A DNA stretch of 7,534 nucleotides from Flavobacteriales bacterium UBA5933 (GCA_002430925.1 DJDD01000143.1:2737-10270); one strand, 5' to 3'; counted from the stretch's first letter, positions 1 to 6,304 are shown. Made by a program: numbers and translations. Notes: a model not told the origin generated them from the sequence alone.

Positions 1-23
1 TGTCATAATGCACTACGGGTAAA

Positions 24-755
24 TTAAGCTTTGTTTAATAAAAAATCAGCATAGTAATTTGGTATTTCACTATTTTCTATTGCTTCTACAACTTTATCAA
101 TCGGATAGGTTAACTGTATTATTTCAGTTTCTAATTTTTCCTCTGTTAAAGTTAATATTGCATAAGATGCTAATCTATTTTCTTCTCTAGATCGACCCAC
201 TGAGCCTGTATTTACAGCCCATTTATCTTTTATTTGTTTTATGTAAGAAAGATGTGTATGTCCCATAAAAATAATATCAGCTTTTGATTCGGTTAAAATT
301 GTGTTGAATGTTTCATCATCATCTGATTCATAAATGTAATTGGTATTACTATCGGTGCTTGCATGAACCAATTGTATATTCCAATGTTTTTGTCCTATTT
401 TATAATTTAATTTTATATGAAATGGTAATTCAGCTAAAAATTGTTTATTCTCTTTTGTTATTATTTTTTTTGAATGATTAATTGCTATAAATCTTGCTTC
501 AGTTTCTATTTCAGAATGCCTTGCTATTGGAATAATTGGTAAATCATGTCCTATTCTTTCATCATGATTTCCCATAATACAAGAAATATTAAGTTCTTTT
601 ATTTTATCTATCACTTCATTTCCCCAAGGAGCAAAATCTACTAAATCGCCTAAACAATATTTTTGATTTATACCTCTTTTTTCTATATCATTTAAAACTG
701 TTTCTAAAGCAGGTAAGTTTCCATGTATATCTCCAAAAATTGCAATTTTCATCAT
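24..755 (-). CDS. Metallophosphoesterase (YfcE/MJ0936-like phosphodiesterase family)
   Basis: Predicted cytosolic, dinuclear-metal phosphoesterase of 243 residues, a usual length for single-domain members. All signature blocks are visible in order: GDIHGN (residues 8-13), GDLVD (36-40), GNHDE (62-66), the histidine of LVHAS (131), GHTH (165-168) and NTGSVG (182-187). These supply the Asp, Asn and His ligands of the two metals, so the active site looks complete. The family hydrolyses phosphomono- or phosphodiesters; the physiological substrate cannot be read from sequence. Two ATG codons are adjacent (753-755 and 750-752); the second lies nearer to the usual spacing before the first beta strand, so either could be used. 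The gene stands alone and is divergent from the sulfur-uptake operon, with a TAnnTTTG box about 20 bp upstream. No signal peptide or membrane segment is seen. Family certain, substrate unknown. Confidence 0.93.
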   Translation of the reverse strand: MMKIAIFGDIHGNLPALETVLNDIEKRGINQKYCLGDLVDFAPWGNEVIDKIKELNISCIMGNHDERIGHDLPIIPIARHSEIETEARFIAINHSKKIITKENKQFLAELPFHIKLNYKIGQKHWNIQLVHASTDSNTNYIYESDDDETFNTILTESKADIIFMGHTHLSYIKQIKDKWAVNTGSVGRSREENRLASYAILTLTEEKLETEIIQLTYPIDKVVEAIENSEIPNYYADFLLNKA

Positions 756-774
756 TTTTATTTTCTCTATTTAT

Positions 775-782
775 CAAATGTA
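775..782 (-). promoter_or_regulatory. Candidate -7 promoter box of the metallophosphoesterase gene
   Basis: Read on the minus strand this is TACATTTG, a perfect match to the Bacteroidota -7 consensus TAnnTTTG. It would place the transcript start near 770 and leave a leader of roughly 15 nt before the ATG. I see no clear -33 TTG upstream, so the assignment rests on the -7 box and its position. Confidence 0.5.
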
Positions 783-837
783 TTTATTTTTTTGATCTTA
801 TAAATTTTAATGAAATAGTTTTTATAAAAAAGTATAT

Positions 838-851
838 GTAACAATCGTTAC
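838..851. promoter_or_regulatory. GTAAC-N4-GTTAC palindrome, candidate Crp/Fnr-type operator
   Basis: A perfect 5-4-5 inverted repeat (GTAAC, AATC, GTTAC) lies in the divergent spacer, 53 bp before the start of the transporter operon. The half-site length and 4-bp spacer match the architecture of FNR-type sites (TTGAT-N4-ATCAA), and the operon ends in a Crp/Fnr-family regulator gene, so autoregulation is the simplest reading. If transcription starts near 887, the palindrome centre lies at about -42, the classic position for an activator that touches RNA polymerase. Binding is inferred, not shown. Confidence 0.6.
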
Positions 852-873
852 TTAAAAAATTAAATATTATTTA

Positions 874-882
874 TAATATTTG
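874..882 (+). promoter_or_regulatory. Candidate -7 box of the sulfur-uptake operon
   Basis: TAATATTTG resembles the Bacteroidota TAnnTTTG box with one extra spacer base, and it overlaps a TATAAT-like string (872-877). No TTG is seen at -33; that position is occupied by the GTAAC palindrome, as expected for an activator-dependent promoter. The match is imperfect and the surrounding DNA is very A+T-rich. Confidence 0.35.
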
Positions 883-904
883 AAAAATATAAAGAATCTG
901 AAAT

Positions 905-1453
905 ATGGAAATAATTTTGAATCCATGGCCTTGGTATATTGGAGGACCAATGATTGCTTTAATCATGTTAATATTAATTTTTCTAGGGAAAAGTTTTGGC
1001 TTTTCTTCTAATTTTAGAACAATTTGTTCTGCTATTGGAGCTGGAAAATCTTGTGATTTTTTCCGATTTGATTGGAAAAAACAAAAATGGAATTTACTTT
1101 TCTTATTTGGGTCTATAATAGGAGGCTATATCTCTGTACATTTTTTATCTCATAATCAAATTCCTACTATTTCAGAAGATACAATAAATGACCTATATAA
1201 AATTGGTTTTAAAAGTGCTGGAAAATCTTATTTTCCTATAGAGATTTTTAATGAAATGTCTTTCAAAAATATTGCATTATTATTTATTGGCGGATTATTA
1301 ATAGGCTTTGGAACTAGATATGCTGGCGGATGTACTTCTGGACATGCTATATCAGGATTAAGTAATTTACAATTACCTTCTCTTATAGCTGTTATAGGAT
1401 TTTTTATTGGTGGATTGTTCATGGTTCATATTTTATTTCCTTTAATATTTTAA
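905..1453 (+). CDS. YeeE/YedE-family thiosulfate/sulfur transporter, N-terminal half (TsuA/PmpA-like)
   Basis: Inner-membrane protein of 182 residues with about four hydrophobic segments (roughly residues 11-28, 64-82, 122-138 and 156-180). The diagnostic blocks are SAIGAGKSCDFF (residues 42-53) and FGTRYAGGCTSGHAISG (135-151), typical of the Sulf_transp (YeeE/YedE) family. Cys41, Cys50 and Cys143 sit in or near these blocks; in the structurally studied YeeE of Spirochaeta thermophila, conserved cysteines carry thiosulfate through the membrane. At this length it is half of the full YeeE fold, and the next gene supplies the other half, an arrangement common in Bacteroidota and in the PmpA/PmpB pair. 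It is the first gene of the operon; the next start lies 5 bp after its stop. Start chosen at the first ATG, with PWPWYIGGP immediately following. Substrate is inferred from the family: thiosulfate or a related reduced sulfur species. Confidence 0.9.
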   Translation: MEIILNPWPWYIGGPMIALIMLILIFLGKSFGFSSNFRTICSAIGAGKSCDFFRFDWKKQKWNLLFLFGSIIGGYISVHFLSHNQIPTISEDTINDLYKIGFKSAGKSYFPIEIFNEMSFKNIALLFIGGLLIGFGTRYAGGCTSGHAISGLSNLQLPSLIAVIGFFIGGLFMVHILFPLIF

Positions 1454-1458
1454 AAATT

Positions 1459-1872
1459 ATGAAAAATATTATTTACATATTATTAGGTGTGCTTTTTGGT
1501 GTAACAATGTATAAATCAGAAACTGCTTCTTGGTTTAGAATATATGAAATGTTTATGTTTCAATCTTTCCATATGTATGGATTTATAGGTTCGGCATTAG
1601 TTGTAGGTTTAATAGGAGTACAAATTATAAAAAATAAAAAATTTAAAAATATTAATGGTGAAAAAATAATCATCCAAAATAAAAAATATTCTATTACTAG
1701 ATATCTTGTTGGCGGTATATTATTTGGTTTAGGTTGGGCACTTGTTGGTGCTTGTCCAGGACCTCTATTTGTATTATTAGGAAGTGGTGTTTACTCTGTA
1801 CTAATAGTTATTTTAGGAGCTTTATTAGGTACATATCTATATGGTATAATTAAAAAAAATACCCCTCATTAA
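1459..1872 (+). CDS. DUF6691/YeeE-family sulfur transporter, C-terminal half (PmpB-like)
   Basis: Inner-membrane protein of 137 residues with about four hydrophobic segments (near residues 3-18, 40-57, 83-103 and 110-130). The marker is GLGWALVGACPGP (residues 90-102), the second-half counterpart of the GGCTSGH block in the upstream partner; Cys99 is the likely substrate-handling cysteine. The short loop between segments two and three is lysine-rich and so probably cytoplasmic. The gene follows its partner by 5 bp and precedes the regulator start by 3 bp, so the three genes are almost certainly one transcript. The two proteins probably assemble into one TsuA-like channel for thiosulfate or related sulfur compounds. 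Alone it would be too small for a complete YeeE fold. Confidence 0.87.
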   Translation: MKNIIYILLGVLFGVTMYKSETASWFRIYEMFMFQSFHMYGFIGSALVVGLIGVQIIKNKKFKNINGEKIIIQNKKYSITRYLVGGILFGLGWALVGACPGPLFVLLGSGVYSVLIVILGALLGTYLYGIIKKNTPH

Positions 1873-1875
1873 ACA

Positions 1876-2513
1876 ATGATAAAAGATAAAATAGAAATTG
1901 TTTATCCAAATCTCTTTTTGGTAAAGAATTATTAAATGAATTTGAAGAATTAGGATTATTAAAAAAGTTTCATCAAAATGATATTATTATAGATATAGAT
2001 GAAAATATTAATGGCATTCCTATTTTATTAAGTGGTGCAATAAAAATAATGAGAGAAGATTTTGATCATGGAGAATTATTACTCTATTTTTTAGAAAGAG
2101 GGAACACTTGTTCATTAACTATTGATTGTTGTTTAGAAAATAAGCAAAGTAAAATAAGAGCTGTTGCCGAAACAGATGGAGAACTAGTAATGCTTCCGTC
2201 AATAAAAATGGATGAATGGTTAGCTAAATATAAAAGTTGGAGAAAGTTTATATTAAATAGTTATAATAATCGACTAGATGAAATGTTAGAAACTATAGAT
2301 AATATCGCATTTAATACGATGAGTGATCGCCTTAAAAAATATTTATTAGATATTGCATCCATCAATAAAAGTAAATTCATAAACAAAACCCATCAGGAAA
2401 TTGCTTATGAACTTAATACTTCTAGAGTTGTTATTTCTCGATTATTGAAAGCTTTAGAAATAAATGGTTTTCTAATACTTAATCGAAATGAAATTCGAAT
2501 TGCTGAATTCTAG
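1876..2513 (+). pseudogene. Crp/Fnr-family transcriptional regulator, frameshifted near its N terminus
   Basis: The natural start is the ATG at 1876, 3 bp after the upstream stop. That frame reads MIKDKIEIVYPNLF and then hits TAA at 1933-1935. From 1917 the next frame continues as FGKELLNEFEELG and runs open to 2513, covering the rest of a cyclic-nucleotide-binding-like beta roll and a C-terminal winged helix-turn-helix. The frames meet at a T5 run (1915-1919); T6 or T3 would restore one protein of about 212 residues. Translation from the internal ATG at 2049 gives 154 residues lacking the first beta strands. In that numbering the protein has Cys21, Cys27 and Cys28 in the sensor domain, a dimerisation helix around 70-100, and an HTH at about 115-137 with an SRVVISRLL recognition helix resembling that of FNR. 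The cysteines and neighbours suggest a sulfur- or redox-responsive regulator of the operon. Cause open: true mutation, phase variation or assembly error. Confidence 0.82.
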
Positions 2514-2515
2514 TT

Positions 2516-3508
2516 TTACAACATCTCAATTTTCTCTGTTTTTCCATTTTTTGCTAAATCTGAAATACTACGCAAAGTGATTTCTGATATTTGTTCTAAA
2601 GCTTCTTGTGTAAAAAATGCTTGATGAGCTGTTACTAAAACATTAGGAAAACTCATTAAACGTTGGATTGTATCATCTTGAATGATTTCTGCAGATAAAT
2701 CTTTAAAAAACAGTTTTTCTTCTTGTTCATAAACATCAATACCTAGATATCCTATTTTATGTTCTTTAAGTGCTTCTATAGCATCTACCGTATTTATTAA
2801 TCCTCCACGACTTGTATTGATAATTGTAACACCGTCTTTCATCTCAGAAATTGTAGACTTATTAATTAAATACTTATTTTCTGGTGTAAGAGGACAGTGC
2901 AATGAAATAATATCAGATTCTTTAAATAACTTATCTAGATCAACATAATTTACTCCTGAATTTTCTAATTCTTTGTCTGGAAATAAATCATAAGCCAATA
3001 TCTCACAACCAAAACCTTTTATTAAATTGATAAAAGCTTTACCTATTTTTCCTGTTCCTACTACTCCAACAGTTTTTTTGTTAATGTTAAAACCTAATAA
3101 ACCATTCAAAGAAAAATTTTGTTCTCTAACTCTGTTATAAGCTTTATGTGTTTTTCTATTCAATGTAAGTAGCATTGCTAATGTATGTTCTGCTACAGCT
3201 TCTGGAGAATACGCAGGAACACGACATACTTTTATTCCATATTCTTTTGCTGCTTCTAAATCTACATTATTAAAACCAGCACAACGCAATGCAATGATTT
3301 TAATTCCTTTGTTTGCTAATATTTCTATAACATTCCTATCAACTATATCATTCACAAAAACACAAATTGCTGTTTCGTCAACTAACGCATTAACGACTTG
3401 TGAATTTAAACTAGTCTCAAAAAATTCTAATTCAAAATTATATTTCTCATTTTCTTTTCTAAAAAATAATTCATCATATGGTTTAGATGAAAAAAATGCT
3501 ACTTTCAT
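2516..3508 (-). CDS. ldhA: D-lactate dehydrogenase, fermentative (2-hydroxyacid dehydrogenase family)
   Basis: Cytosolic enzyme reducing pyruvate to D-lactate with NADH, which recycles NAD+ when respiration is limited. At 330 residues it is nearly the length of E. coli LdhA (329). Visible elements are RCAGFNNVD (residues 75-83), the nucleotide-binding GTGKIG (151-156) with Asp174 at the end of the next strand, which favours NAD(H), and the catalytic set Arg234 (TSRGG), Glu263 or Glu264 (VYEQEE) and His295 (TAHQAF). The IQDD and FPNVLVTAHQAF segments are typical of the LdhA branch rather than phosphoglycerate or formate dehydrogenases. It converges on the Crp/Fnr gene with 2 bp between stops, so neither gene has its own intergenic terminator there. 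The spacer upstream has no promoter I would defend. The gene looks intact. Confidence 0.93.
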   Translation of the reverse strand: MKVAFFSSKPYDELFFRKENEKYNFELEFFETSLNSQVVNALVDETAICVFVNDIVDRNVIEILANKGIKIIALRCAGFNNVDLEAAKEYGIKVCRVPAYSPEAVAEHTLAMLLTLNRKTHKAYNRVREQNFSLNGLLGFNINKKTVGVVGTGKIGKAFINLIKGFGCEILAYDLFPDKELENSGVNYVDLDKLFKESDIISLHCPLTPENKYLINKSTISEMKDGVTIINTSRGGLINTVDAIEALKEHKIGYLGIDVYEQEEKLFFKDLSAEIIQDDTIQRLMSFPNVLVTAHQAFFTQEALEQISEITLRSISDLAKNGKTEKIEML

Positions 3509-3640
3509 GATTTACTCTATTTTTATGACAATTTACAACTAATTAATACTATAAAATTCGTATTTCTTATATTATATTGAAGTTATTTAAAGTATTTTTT
3601 TTAATTATCTCTGATAATGATTTTTAGTACTATTTTGTTT

Positions 3641-3767
3641 GCAATAGTGATTGAAGCGGCATCCTTTTTTGATTGGTGATTTCTATTATGCTCAATAATT
3701 AACTTAAGAAAACAATAACCAATCTAAAAAGATATAGCGAAAAGCACGACCCGCAGGGATTGCCCAA
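3641..3767 (+). repeat. Structured intergenic repeat element, copy 1
   Basis: An element of about 127 bp begins GCAATAGTGATTGAAG and ends ATTGCCCAA. The outer GCAAT (3641-3645) pairs with ATTGC (3759-3763). An inner stem pairs 3664-3669 and 3671-3677 with 3726-3731 and 3718-3724, 13 bp with one T-T mismatch. A mini-hairpin CCC-GCA-GGG (3749-3757) precedes the 3' flank. Copy 2 at 7046-7153 is the same element on the other strand, with matching flanks and the same stems built from partly different bases. I recall similar hairpin-bearing repeats in flavobacterial intergenic DNA, but cannot confirm it here. It lies between the divergent ldhA and GNAT genes. Confidence 0.75.
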
Positions 3768-3805
3768 ATAAATATAATTTTAAAGAATTTTATTATGATA
3801 ATTAA

Positions 3806-3957
3806 ATAATAAAAAAACTTAAATTACCGTCTAAAAAAATAAAGCTATTGAAGATAAGAATTTAACAGAATTAGAATATCGTATAAAATCTTATTTTGGA
3901 GTTTTAAATATTGACGAAATAAAATCAATTATTTACTTATTAAAAGTAAATAACTAA
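3806..3957 (+). pseudogene. Remnant of a small unrecognised gene
   Basis: From 3835 a frame without any ATG reads KAIEDKNLTELEYRIK and continues SYFGVLNIDEIKSIIYLL to a TAA at 3955-3957. Its amphipathic, helix-like pattern does not look random. The frame immediately upstream (codons from 3806) reads KKLKLPSKK; the two would join if the A7 run at 3833-3839 were A8. No start codon is present in either frame after the in-frame stop at 3803-3805, so a start would have to be a rare codon or has been lost. It ends 12 bp before the GNAT start. I do not recognise the family. It may be a decayed gene or a real small protein of about 50 residues hidden by a sequencing error. Confidence 0.35.
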
Positions 3958-3969
3958 TCCTTTAAATCA

Positions 3970-4428
3970 ATGGATATTAAAATTATAGAAACTTCTCCAA
4001 CAGATCATGAAGTTATACCTCTTATAGAATTACTTTCTAATGAATTAGAACAAAGATTTGGTAGTAGTGGAAAGAATTCTTTTATCGATTGGGATAGCGA
4101 ATGCCAAAAATCTATTTTCATAAAAGTTTATATAAATAATGAAATTGTTGGTTGTGGAGCATTTCGTCCTATTTCCAATGAAATTGCAGAATTAAAAAGA
4201 ATGTATGCAAAATATCCTAGAAAAGGAATTGGAAAAATTGTGTTGAACTATTTAGAGAAAAAAGCAAAATCGCTTGATTATACTAGTATTTGGCTAGAAA
4301 CAAGAAAATTAAATCATGAAGCTTGTCAATTCTACTTGAAAAATGGTTATCAAAAAATTGAAAACTATGGTAAATATATAGGTAATGATAAAGCTGTCTG
4401 CTTTTGGAAAAAAATAATCAACAAATAA
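3970..4428 (+). CDS. GNAT-family N-acetyltransferase
   Basis: Predicted cytosolic acetyl-CoA-dependent acyltransferase of 152 residues, the standard length for a single GNAT domain. Motif A is clear: AELKRMYAKYPRKGIG (residues 73-88), with RKGIGK (84-89) as the pyrophosphate-binding loop and the following helix NYLEKKAKSLDY. Motif B follows as SIWLETRKLNHEACQFYLKN (106-125) and GYQKIENYGKY closes the fold. The preceding strand GCGAFRPI (61-68) is the usual beta bulge region. Single-domain GNATs of this kind acetylate amines or amino groups in small molecules or proteins; nothing here identifies the substrate. It is separated from downstream genes by a strong bidirectional terminator. The ATG at 3970 fits the N-terminal strand (IKIIETSP). 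Confidence 0.9.
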   Translation: MDIKIIETSPTDHEVIPLIELLSNELEQRFGSSGKNSFIDWDSECQKSIFIKVYINNEIVGCGAFRPISNEIAELKRMYAKYPRKGIGKIVLNYLEKKAKSLDYTSIWLETRKLNHEACQFYLKNGYQKIENYGKYIGNDKAVCFWKKIINK

Positions 4429-4439
4429 TTTTATATATA

Positions 4440-4473
4440 AAAACAATATGATAAGTGAATATCATATTGTTTT
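4440..4473. terminator. Bidirectional intrinsic terminator between GNAT and lipoprotein genes
   Basis: A perfect 13-bp inverted repeat, AAAACAATATGAT (4440-4452) and ATCATATTGTTTT (4461-4473), encloses an 8-nt loop. The A4 and T4 ends give a U-rich tail in either direction. It begins 12 bp after the GNAT stop and lies 24 bp beyond the 3' end of the convergent lipoprotein gene, so it can serve both. Confidence 0.8.
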
Positions 4474-4496
4474 ATAATACTATTTAAATAATCTAA

Positions 4497-5051
4497 TTAC
4501 GAACCTTTTAATAAATCGCTGTTTTTAGAATTTTTTTCAAATTTTAATTGCTCTTTATCATTCTTAAATTTATCATCTAATTGATTTTTTTTCTGCTTTT
4601 TTTCTTCTTTCGTTAAAGAATTATCTTTTTCTATTTCTTTTTTATCTGCCTTATATTTTTTTTCTAAAATATTTAATTGATCATCAATATGATCTGTTAT
4701 ATTATCTTTTATAGATTCTCGCTTATTTCCATACTTATCAATCCATATTTTCTTTTGAGCACTGGTTAAGACATTAAAAATTTGAGTTTTATGTTCTTTT
4801 GCTAACTCTCTTTTTTTATTCCCTTTTTCGTAGCCAGACAATGAATTATCTCTACCTATTTGCTTAAACTTAGGTCCTATTTCTTGATTTATCTTTTTTA
4901 TTTGTTGTTTTTGATAATCACTTAAATTAAGTTCTTCAAAATTTTCTATTTTAGAAGAGTTAAAAGATTCATTATCTTTTGGTTTATTCTGCCCACAAGC
5001 AGTAAAACTTACTAATAAAAAATAAGCAGTCGTTAAGATTATTTTCTTCAT
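4497..5051 (-). CDS. Lipoprotein with Spy/CpxP-like LTxxQ motifs and an internal duplication
   Basis: An exported, lipid-anchored protein of 184 residues. The N terminus is a lipoprotein signal peptide: MKK, a hydrophobic run, then the lipobox FTAC with the modified Cys19 followed by GQ. The mature part is highly charged, lysine-rich and predicted to be helical or coiled coil. LSDYQ (43-47) and LTSAQ (95-99) resemble the paired LTxxQ motifs of periplasmic Spy/CpxP-type proteins. A segment around residues 50-92 recurs around 125-169: Gln50 to DNSL (68-71) has the same spacing as Gln125 to DNSL (143-146), followed in both by a lysine/glutamate-rich helix. Function is not established; an envelope chaperone or stress role would be an extrapolation from the LTxxQ resemblance. 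It stands alone between two terminator-like hairpins. Lipoprotein nature is firm, family membership tentative. Confidence 0.85.
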   Translation of the reverse strand: MKKIILTTAYFLLVSFTACGQNKPKDNESFNSSKIENFEELNLSDYQKQQIKKINQEIGPKFKQIGRDNSLSGYEKGNKKRELAKEHKTQIFNVLTSAQKKIWIDKYGNKRESIKDNITDHIDDQLNILEKKYKADKKEIEKDNSLTKEEKKQKKNQLDDKFKNDKEQLKFEKNSKNSDLLKGS

Positions 5052-5148
5052 TATTTTATGTTTGATTATTGAGTGATTAAAAATTATGCCAACTTTATGA
5101 TATACTTTTTTAGATACCTTGCATTTATTTTAAACCTTTTATTGGTAA

Positions 5149-5177
5149 AAATTAAATAGTATATTAATATTTAATTT
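5149..5177 (-). terminator. A+T-only hairpin downstream of the lactonase gene, possible weak terminator
   Basis: AAATTAAATA (5149-5158) and TATTTAATTT (5168-5177) form a perfect 10-bp inverted repeat with a 9-nt loop. It lies about 30 bp past the lactonase stop and is followed on the minus strand by a T-rich stretch. It contains no G-C pairs, and such repeats arise easily in DNA of this composition. Confidence 0.35.
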
Positions 5178-5208
5178 AATGCATTAAAAACATATTATAA
5201 TTTTATAA

Positions 5209-6267
5209 CTAAATAAACTTTATACAAACAGGTAAATCAATTTCAATGTCACTATTAATATTTGTTAATAATCCTGTTGTATTATCAATTTCAAAAACCT
5301 GAATAATATGAGAATCTTTAGAAGCAACCAATAAATATTTACCATTAGGAGAAATAACAAAATTACGAGGATGCAAAGCTGTTTCTTGATAACCTATAGA
5401 AGTAAGTAATCCTGAATTTTGATCTATTTTAAAAATAGTTAAACCATCATCCTCTAATCTATTCGACGTATATAAATATTTACCATTAGGATGAATTTGT
5501 ATATCTGCACTTCCTTCCGCATCGTTATACTGAGAAACTACAGTTTGTTTTTCTAAAAGATTTTCATTGAAAAAATCAAAAACTTTTACTTCTCCACTCA
5601 GCTCACTAATCAAATAAGCAAACTTATTCTCACTAAAAATTAAATGTCTTGGTCCTGATCCTTCTTCAATTTCTGTTAAATAATTTTCTGATGGTGTCAA
5701 ATAATCATCCGAATCATCCTTATTGACATCAAATTTATAAATCTTATCACCTCCTAAATCCGTTGCAAATAAATGTTCATAAGATGGTGAATAAACTACA
5801 CAATGCAAATGTGACTGATTTTGTCTTTCTTGATGTATACTTTCTTCATCAAATTTTATTTGTTGAATTAAATCATCTATTTTACCGTTTTCCTGTAGTT
5901 TAAAAACAGAAATACTTCCTCCTAAATAATTTGCCGTTACTAAATATTTATTTTCATTATCTATGGATATATAACAAGGCGCAGCACCTTTTGTAGAAAC
6001 AGAATTCAATAAGGTAAATTCTCCTGTGCTTTTATCTAGTTGTATAGCAGATACAGCACTTTCGTACTTATCCTCTTCCTCAGATACAACATAAATCATT
6101 GTACCATCATCATTCGTTGTAAAATAAGAAGGATTATTAATTTTATAATCATTCACAAAAATAGCATTCCCATTATCTAGATTAAACTTATACAAAGCCA
6201 AACCACAATTCTTATTCTCTTCCGTATAACAACCTACTAACAAATCAATACTATTCACTTCTTTCAT
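5209..6267 (-). CDS. pgl: Lactonase family protein, 6-phosphogluconolactonase (YbhE/Pgl-type beta-propeller)
   Basis: A cytosolic seven-bladed beta-propeller of 352 residues, in the usual range for this family (E. coli Pgl is 331). No signal peptide is present. Family blocks visible in order include NNPSYFTTNDDGTMIYVVSE (residues 43-62), a blade with GAAPCYISIDNENKYLVTAN, SHLHCVVYSPSYEHLFATDL, GSGPRHLIFSENKFAYLI, ADIQIHPNGKYLYTSNR and HPRNFVISPNGKYLLVASKD. The SHLHC and GPRHL histidine and arginine positions correspond to conserved active-cleft residues of the family. The likely reaction is hydrolysis of 6-phosphogluconolactone in the oxidative pentose phosphate pathway, though many Bacteroidota members are uncharacterised and other lactones are possible. 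No zwf or gnd gene is adjacent, so context does not confirm the role. The gene is divergent from the acetyltransferase gene across 73 bp and appears intact. Confidence 0.88.
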   Translation of the reverse strand: MKEVNSIDLLVGCYTEENKNCGLALYKFNLDNGNAIFVNDYKINNPSYFTTNDDGTMIYVVSEEEDKYESAVSAIQLDKSTGEFTLLNSVSTKGAAPCYISIDNENKYLVTANYLGGSISVFKLQENGKIDDLIQQIKFDEESIHQERQNQSHLHCVVYSPSYEHLFATDLGGDKIYKFDVNKDDSDDYLTPSENYLTEIEEGSGPRHLIFSENKFAYLISELSGEVKVFDFFNENLLEKQTVVSQYNDAEGSADIQIHPNGKYLYTSNRLEDDGLTIFKIDQNSGLLTSIGYQETALHPRNFVISPNGKYLLVASKDSHIIQVFEIDNTTGLLTNINSDIEIDLPVCIKFI

Positions 6268-6304
6268 AATTTTTAACTTAGATTCTTAAATTTAATGAAA
6301 AAAA

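Noticed and set aside
1228..1422. Minus-strand open frame of 64 codons
   Set aside because: It lies entirely inside the YeeE-family gene on the opposite strand; its proline/asparagine-rich translation has no domain character and reflects the complement of membrane-segment codons.
1912..1935. Programmed ribosomal frameshift in the regulator gene
   Set aside because: T5 followed by GG is not a classical slippery heptamer, and I see no clear stimulatory hairpin just downstream. Mutation or sequencing error is simpler.
2049..2051. ATG at 2049 as the natural start of the Crp/Fnr regulator
   Set aside because: Conserved-looking protein sequence continues upstream in the same frame to 1917 and in a neighbouring frame to the ATG at 1876, which has operon-like spacing. 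The 2049 ATG is internal.
3294..3542. Plus-strand open frame of 82 codons
   Set aside because: It is almost wholly antisense to the 5' part of ldhA, has a low-complexity Phe/Ser-rich translation and no family resemblance.
3509..3640. Riboswitch or second GTAAC-type operator upstream of ldhA
   Set aside because: I looked for paired GTAAC/GTTAC half-sites and for recognisable riboswitch cores on both strands and found none; only A+T-rich sequence is visible.
5076..5092. Sigma-54-like promoter (TTGGCA on the minus strand) upstream of the lipoprotein gene
   Set aside because: The -24 half resembles the consensus, but the -12 half lacks its GC dinucleotide, so the match is too weak to call.
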